Positions 6,418-9,401 of a stretch of DNA of 9,401 nt are shown here, piece by piece; position 1 is the stretch's first letter; every line of letters begins with the position of its first letter. The translations under genes and the position numbers were made by a program. This DNA is from Pseudomonadota bacterium (lineage in GTDB: Bacteria; Pseudomonadota; Alphaproteobacteria; Sphingomonadales; Sphingomonadaceae): assembly GCA_030271565.1 (NCBI GenBank), contig JARXKR010000020.1, forward strand, positions 1 to 9,401. Direction: 5' to 3'. The notes below the pieces were generated by a model that ran no database searches, was not told where the DNA came from, and saw only the letters and a program-made list of their open reading frames with translations.

Positions 6418-6939
6418 ATGACATCCAAAGTTGCTGTGCTGGCCGCAGCGTTCGCGTTGACCATGGGCGGCAGCGCCCAGGGGCAATCCAACATCAAACC
6501 AAGGGCTGTCGGCCGTGCGCCCACTGCGCTGGTCCTGTCGGTCACCGAAGCCGACCTCGCCGAGGTGGTGCGCGCCGAAGGCTACACCGTCGATGAAATG
6601 CACCCGTTCGAAGAGCCAAGCGTGCGCGGCAAGACCAAGGATGGCCACCTCTTCGTGCTGGTCGGCACGGCCTGTGACAAGGCGGCAGTCAAACATTGCC
6701 AGGGCATCATGATGCAAGTGCGCTACGACGCCGATGACCGGGTTACACTCGACGGCATGAACAGTGCCAACATGAAGGAAGCAGCGCTCAGTTCGTGGTG
6801 GGACAAGTCGGAAAAGACGGTGGGTTTCACCCGCTATGTCGTGCTTGACGACGGTGTCACCTGGATGAACATCCGCCAGAACTTGCGCGTGCTGCTTGCC
6901 ATCGAGGGCAAGGCAATGGCGCAGGTCTGGCCCGATTAA
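6418..6939 (+). CDS. YbjN domain-like exported protein
   Basis: A 173-residue protein with a clear signal peptide: a positive residue (Lys4), a hydrophobic core VAVLAAAFALTMGG, and likely cleavage after the AQG near residue 22. The mature part is periplasmic or secreted. The body begins VTEADLAEVVRAEGYTVDEM and has a Cys86-X7-Cys94 pair (GTACDKAAVKHCQG) that could form a disulphide. It ends with a segment (RYVVLDDGVTWMNIRQNLRVLLAIEGKAM) of the type seen in YbjN-fold proteins, called putative sensory transduction regulators. That assignment is from pattern memory and moderate. The biochemical role is unknown; the fold resembles type III secretion chaperones and may bind other proteins. No lipobox is present. 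The next gene starts 24 bases on, so the two may form an operon. Confidence 0.72.
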   Translation: MTSKVAVLAAAFALTMGGSAQGQSNIKPRAVGRAPTALVLSVTEADLAEVVRAEGYTVDEMHPFEEPSVRGKTKDGHLFVLVGTACDKAAVKHCQGIMMQVRYDADDRVTLDGMNSANMKEAALSSWWDKSEKTVGFTRYVVLDDGVTWMNIRQNLRVLLAIEGKAMAQVWPD

Positions 6940-6963
6940 GAGCAAAACGAGGATGCAACAGGC

Positions 6964-8214
6964 ATGAGTGACAGCGGCGTAATCCTCGACGCGCACACCA
7001 GCGATCCCGTCCTCATGGGCTGGCAGCAAGGCCTGCCGCCCGCGCCGGACAAGACGATCCACTGGGCCGACGCCGGGCACATGCGGTTCCCTTCGCACCG
7101 CTATGCCTTCTCCAACATGCGTCAGTTCCTCCCCACCGCGCGGGTTTCGCGCGGGGCGGGGCCAGTGTGGGACCTGCCGGCGGCGCTGCGCGATGATCTT
7201 GATGCGGTGCAATTTCAGGCGCTCGACGATGGCCGCACGCTAAGCTGGGAGCAGTCGCTGGCGGAGAATTTCACCGATGCCATTCTGGTCATGCACCGCG
7301 GGACCGTCGTCTATGAACGCTACCTCGGCGTTACCCGTCCTGACAGCACCCACATCGCCTTCTCGGTAACCAAGAGCTACGTCGGCACGCTCGCCGAAAT
7401 GCTGATCGCGGAGGGCAAGCTCGATCCTTCGGTTCCGGTCGCCGACCTGATCCCCGAACTCGCTGGCAGCGGCTTTGCCGACGCCACGCTGCGCCAAGTG
7501 CTCGACATGACCACCGCGCTCGATTTCTCAGAGGATTACACCGACGCAAATTCGGGCATCGGCGCGTTTTCGATGGCGCTGGGGCTGACCCCGCGACCGC
7601 CGGGTTATACCGGCCAGACCGACGTGTTCAGCTACCTGCCGAGCATCGCCAAGAACGGCCAGCACGGCGAGCGGTTTACCTACCGCACCTGCAACACCGA
7701 AGTGCTCGGCTGGATTGTCGCCCGCACCGCGGGGCAGCGGCTCGACCAGTTGCTGTCGGAACGGATCTGGGCCCCACTGGGGATGGAACAGGATGCCGAT
7801 TTCCTGACCGATTCGACCGGGATGCCGTTCGCCGGCGGCGGGCTCAATCCGGTGCTGCGCGACATGGCCCGGTTTGGCGAGGCAATGCGGTGTGACGGAT
7901 ACGGCAACGGCGGCCAGGCGATCGCCCGCGAAGTGGTCGCCGGGATCAAGGCCGGGGGCAGCAAGGCCGGGTTTGCGCCAGCCGGTTACGCCTATCTGCC
8001 CGAAGGTTCCTACCGCAGCCAGTGGTGGTCAATGCCCGGAAATCATGGCGCTTTTTCGGCTCGCGGGATCCATGGGCAGGCGATCTATGTCGACCCCGTG
8101 GCGGAAGTGACGATAGCCCGGTTCGGCTCGCACCCGGTCGCAGCGAACACAGTGATCGATGCCGCGACGCTGCCCGCATTTCGTGCCATCTCGGACCACC
8201 TCATGCTGGGCTAG
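6964..8214 (+). CDS. NylB-like serine hydrolase (class C beta-lactamase fold)
   Basis: A 416-residue hydrolase of the beta-lactamase/DD-peptidase superfamily, closest by eye to 6-aminohexanoate-dimer hydrolase NylB, a carboxylesterase-fold enzyme that cleaves nylon oligomers. Shared patterns: HRYAFSNMRQFLPTARVSR near the start; FTDAILVMHRG; the nucleophile motif SVTK with Ser134 and Lys137; VLDMTTALDFSEDYTD with Tyr192, at the place of NylB Tyr170; YRTCNTEVLGW with Tyr240, at NylB Tyr215; PEGSYRSQWW; and GIHGQAIYVDP with His370. NylB needs Asn266 and Asp181 for good amide cleavage. The first aligns with Gly291 here (FAGGG against FANGG), and I see no Asp in the short loop matching the second. 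An esterase role on an unknown natural ester or amide is therefore likelier than nylon-dimer cleavage. No signal peptide is seen, so it is probably cytosolic. GAGGA at 6949-6953 supports the start. Possibly co-transcribed with the YbjN-like gene. Confidence 0.85.
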   Translation: MSDSGVILDAHTSDPVLMGWQQGLPPAPDKTIHWADAGHMRFPSHRYAFSNMRQFLPTARVSRGAGPVWDLPAALRDDLDAVQFQALDDGRTLSWEQSLAENFTDAILVMHRGTVVYERYLGVTRPDSTHIAFSVTKSYVGTLAEMLIAEGKLDPSVPVADLIPELAGSGFADATLRQVLDMTTALDFSEDYTDANSGIGAFSMALGLTPRPPGYTGQTDVFSYLPSIAKNGQHGERFTYRTCNTEVLGWIVARTAGQRLDQLLSERIWAPLGMEQDADFLTDSTGMPFAGGGLNPVLRDMARFGEAMRCDGYGNGGQAIAREVVAGIKAGGSKAGFAPAGYAYLPEGSYRSQWWSMPGNHGAFSARGIHGQAIYVDPVAEVTIARFGSHPVAANTVIDAATLPAFRAISDHLMLG

Positions 8215-8352
8215 ATTTTGCCGCATTTTCACTTGCAGTTCACCTGCATCAATTTATAGCGACCTCCCGCAGCCCCATGGGGACTTCCAAACCGCAAGGC
8301 TGCTTTCGCAATGTGTTGTTTTGGCCGCAAGGCCTATTGGGGGTCCCTTGAA
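8215..8352 (+). promoter_or_regulatory. Structured leader upstream of the ornithine decarboxylase; possible speF-type RNA
   Basis: These 138 bases show no supported gene but several RNA-like features. TGCAG/CTGCA (8234-8238, 8244-8248) makes a small hairpin. GCAGCC (8269-8274) can pair with GGCTGC (8298-8303). GGCC-GCAA-GGCC near 8323-8334 is a stem capped by a GNRA-type tetraloop. CCGCAAGGC occurs twice (8292-8300, 8325-8333). AATTTATAG at 8251-8259 is an AT-rich spot that could be a -10 region, but no good -35 matches it. Alphaproteobacterial ornithine decarboxylase genes are known to carry a conserved leader called the speF RNA motif; the position here is right, but I cannot confirm the fold against its covariance model. 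GGGGG at 8339-8343 could be the ribosome site for the TTG start. Confidence 0.4.
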
Positions 8353-9401
8353 TTGCACCATTTTCCTGATGCATCGGCTGTAGTCCGCGCTCTTTCGCCC
8401 GACGAACCCGTAATTCTCAATCGCCCGCACGCTGCCGCGCGCGCTGCCCGCTTCTTTGTCGAGAAGTTTCCGGGCACCTCGCTCTATGCGGTCAAGGCCA
8501 ACCCGTCGCCCGACCTGCTGAAGGTGCTGTGGGACGCGGGGATCACGCATTATGACGTGGCCTCGATAGCCGAAGTGCGGCTGGTTCGGGCGTCGCTGCC
8601 CGAAGCGGTGCTGTGCTTCATGCACCCGGTCAAATCGAAGAGCGCGATTGCCGAGGCCTATCTGGTCCACGGCGTGCGCACCTTCAGTCTCGATAGCCAC
8701 GAAGAGCTGGCCAAGATCGTCGACGCCACGGCGCAGGCCGATGGCAGCCATGCCGAGGATCTGCGGCTGTGCGTGCGGCTGCGCGTCTCCTCGGAATATT
8801 CCGAGCTGAGCCTCGCCTCCAAGTTCGGGATCGATCTCGCCGACGCGGCGCCGCTGCTTCAGGCGACCCGCCAGGTCGCGGACTGGCTCGGGGTGTGCTT
8901 CCACGTCGGCTCGCAGGCGATGACCCCGTTTGCCTTCGTTCAGGCACTCGAACGCGTCCGTGCGGCGATTGTGGTCGCGGCGGTGACGGTCGACATCATC
9001 GACGTTGGCGGAGGATTCCCGTCGATCTATCCCGGGATGGAGCCGCCCCCACTTGAGGACTATTTCGGTGCGATCCATCGCGCGGCTGAATCGCTGCCGG
9101 TGTCCTATTCGTCCGAGCTATGGTGCGAGCCTGGCCGGGCGCTGTGTGCGGAATACAATTCACTGGTGGTGCGGGTGGAAAAGACCCGCGACGAGGAACT
9201 GTACATCAACGACGGGGCTTACGGCGCGCTGTACGATGCCGCGCACGTTGGCTGGCGCTTCCCGGTGCTGTGCCTGTCAGAAGGTCGCAGCGAGCAGCTG
9301 AAGGCCTATTCGTTCTATGGTCCGACCTGCGACGATGCCGATTACATGGAAGGGCCGTTCATGCTGCCCGCCGATGTGCAGGCTGGCGACTATATCGAGA
9401 T
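8353..9401 (+). CDS. Ornithine (or lysine/ornithine) decarboxylase, type III PLP fold, 3' end outside window
   Basis: A cytosolic PLP enzyme that decarboxylates ornithine to putrescine, the diamine needed by the carboxyspermidine dehydrogenase encoded upstream. About 349 codons are visible of a usual ~390-400. Lys48 in LYAVKANPSP is the PLP lysine. Next come DVASIAEVRLV, MHPVKSKSAI, SLDSHEEL, SSKFGI-like LASKFGI, FHVGSQ, DVGGGFPSIYPG (the glycine loop next to the specificity helix), CEPGRALC (phosphate-binding), the INDGAYGALYD loop, and YGPTCDDAD with catalytic Cys326-Asp327, which completes the active site of the dimer partner. The start is uncertain. TTG 8353 gives MHHFPDAXAVVRAL-like beginnings as I recall for the family and has GGGGG 9 bases upstream. 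ATG 8311 would add an odd MCCFGRKAYWGSLE extension inside the structured leader. Lysine or dual specificity cannot be excluded. Confidence 0.88.
   Translation, partial: MHHFPDASAVVRALSPDEPVILNRPHAAARAARFFVEKFPGTSLYAVKANPSPDLLKVLWDAGITHYDVASIAEVRLVRASLPEAVLCFMHPVKSKSAIAEAYLVHGVRTFSLDSHEELAKIVDATAQADGSHAEDLRLCVRLRVSSEYSELSLASKFGIDLADAAPLLQATRQVADWLGVCFHVGSQAMTPFAFVQALERVRAAIVVAAVTVDIIDVGGGFPSIYPGMEPPPLEDYFGAIHRAAESLPVSYSSELWCEPGRALCAEYNSLVVRVEKTRDEELYINDGAYGALYDAAHVGWRFPVLCLSEGRSEQLKAYSFYGPTCDDADYMEGPFMLPADVQAGDYIE

Noticed and set aside
6964..8214. A beta-lactamase resistance gene.
   Set aside because: It has the SxxK fold signature, but the overall match is to NylB-type esterases and no signal peptide for a periplasmic lactamase is visible.

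Overview
The window looks like the chromosome of a high-GC alphaproteobacterium, most likely one of the Sphingomonadales (Sphingomonas / Novosphingobium / Erythrobacter type). This rests on the G/C-rich third codon positions, the protein families present, and several short palindromic repeats of a kind I remember from that order. No tRNA, rRNA, IS element, CRISPR array or phage gene was seen. Seven genes and the start of an eighth are tightly packed.

Left part (1-3713): a minus-strand ABC-F ATPase of the Uup type runs off the left edge. It is divergent from a plus-strand fold-type IV PLP aminotransferase, probably a D-amino-acid transaminase. That gene ends in a 4-bp convergent overlap with a minus-strand fold-type II PLP enzyme of the threonine/serine dehydratase or serine racemase group.

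Middle (3762-6357): a two-gene plus-strand unit for the alternative spermidine pathway. A carboxy(nor)spermidine dehydrogenase joins a diamine to aspartate semialdehyde, and a carboxy(nor)spermidine decarboxylase (nspC) removes CO2. Right part (6418-9401): a small exported YbjN-like protein, a NylB-like serine hydrolase, a structured-looking 138-base leader, and the first ~350 codons of an ornithine (or lysine/ornithine) decarboxylase. That enzyme would make the putrescine used by the two middle genes, so the window holds a near-complete ornithine-to-spermidine route interrupted by two genes of unknown role.

The most unusual feature is a set of palindromic elements. Two copies of one family lie in frame inside the uup gene, in different reading frames. 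A member of a second family lies in frame inside nspC. A third family sits between the dehydrogenase and nspC. The three intragenic copies add about 28-31, 28 and 17-30 codons at places where the flanking protein sequence resumes without a break. This resembles the coding palindromic elements known from Rickettsia, with three events in two conserved genes within 9.4 kb.
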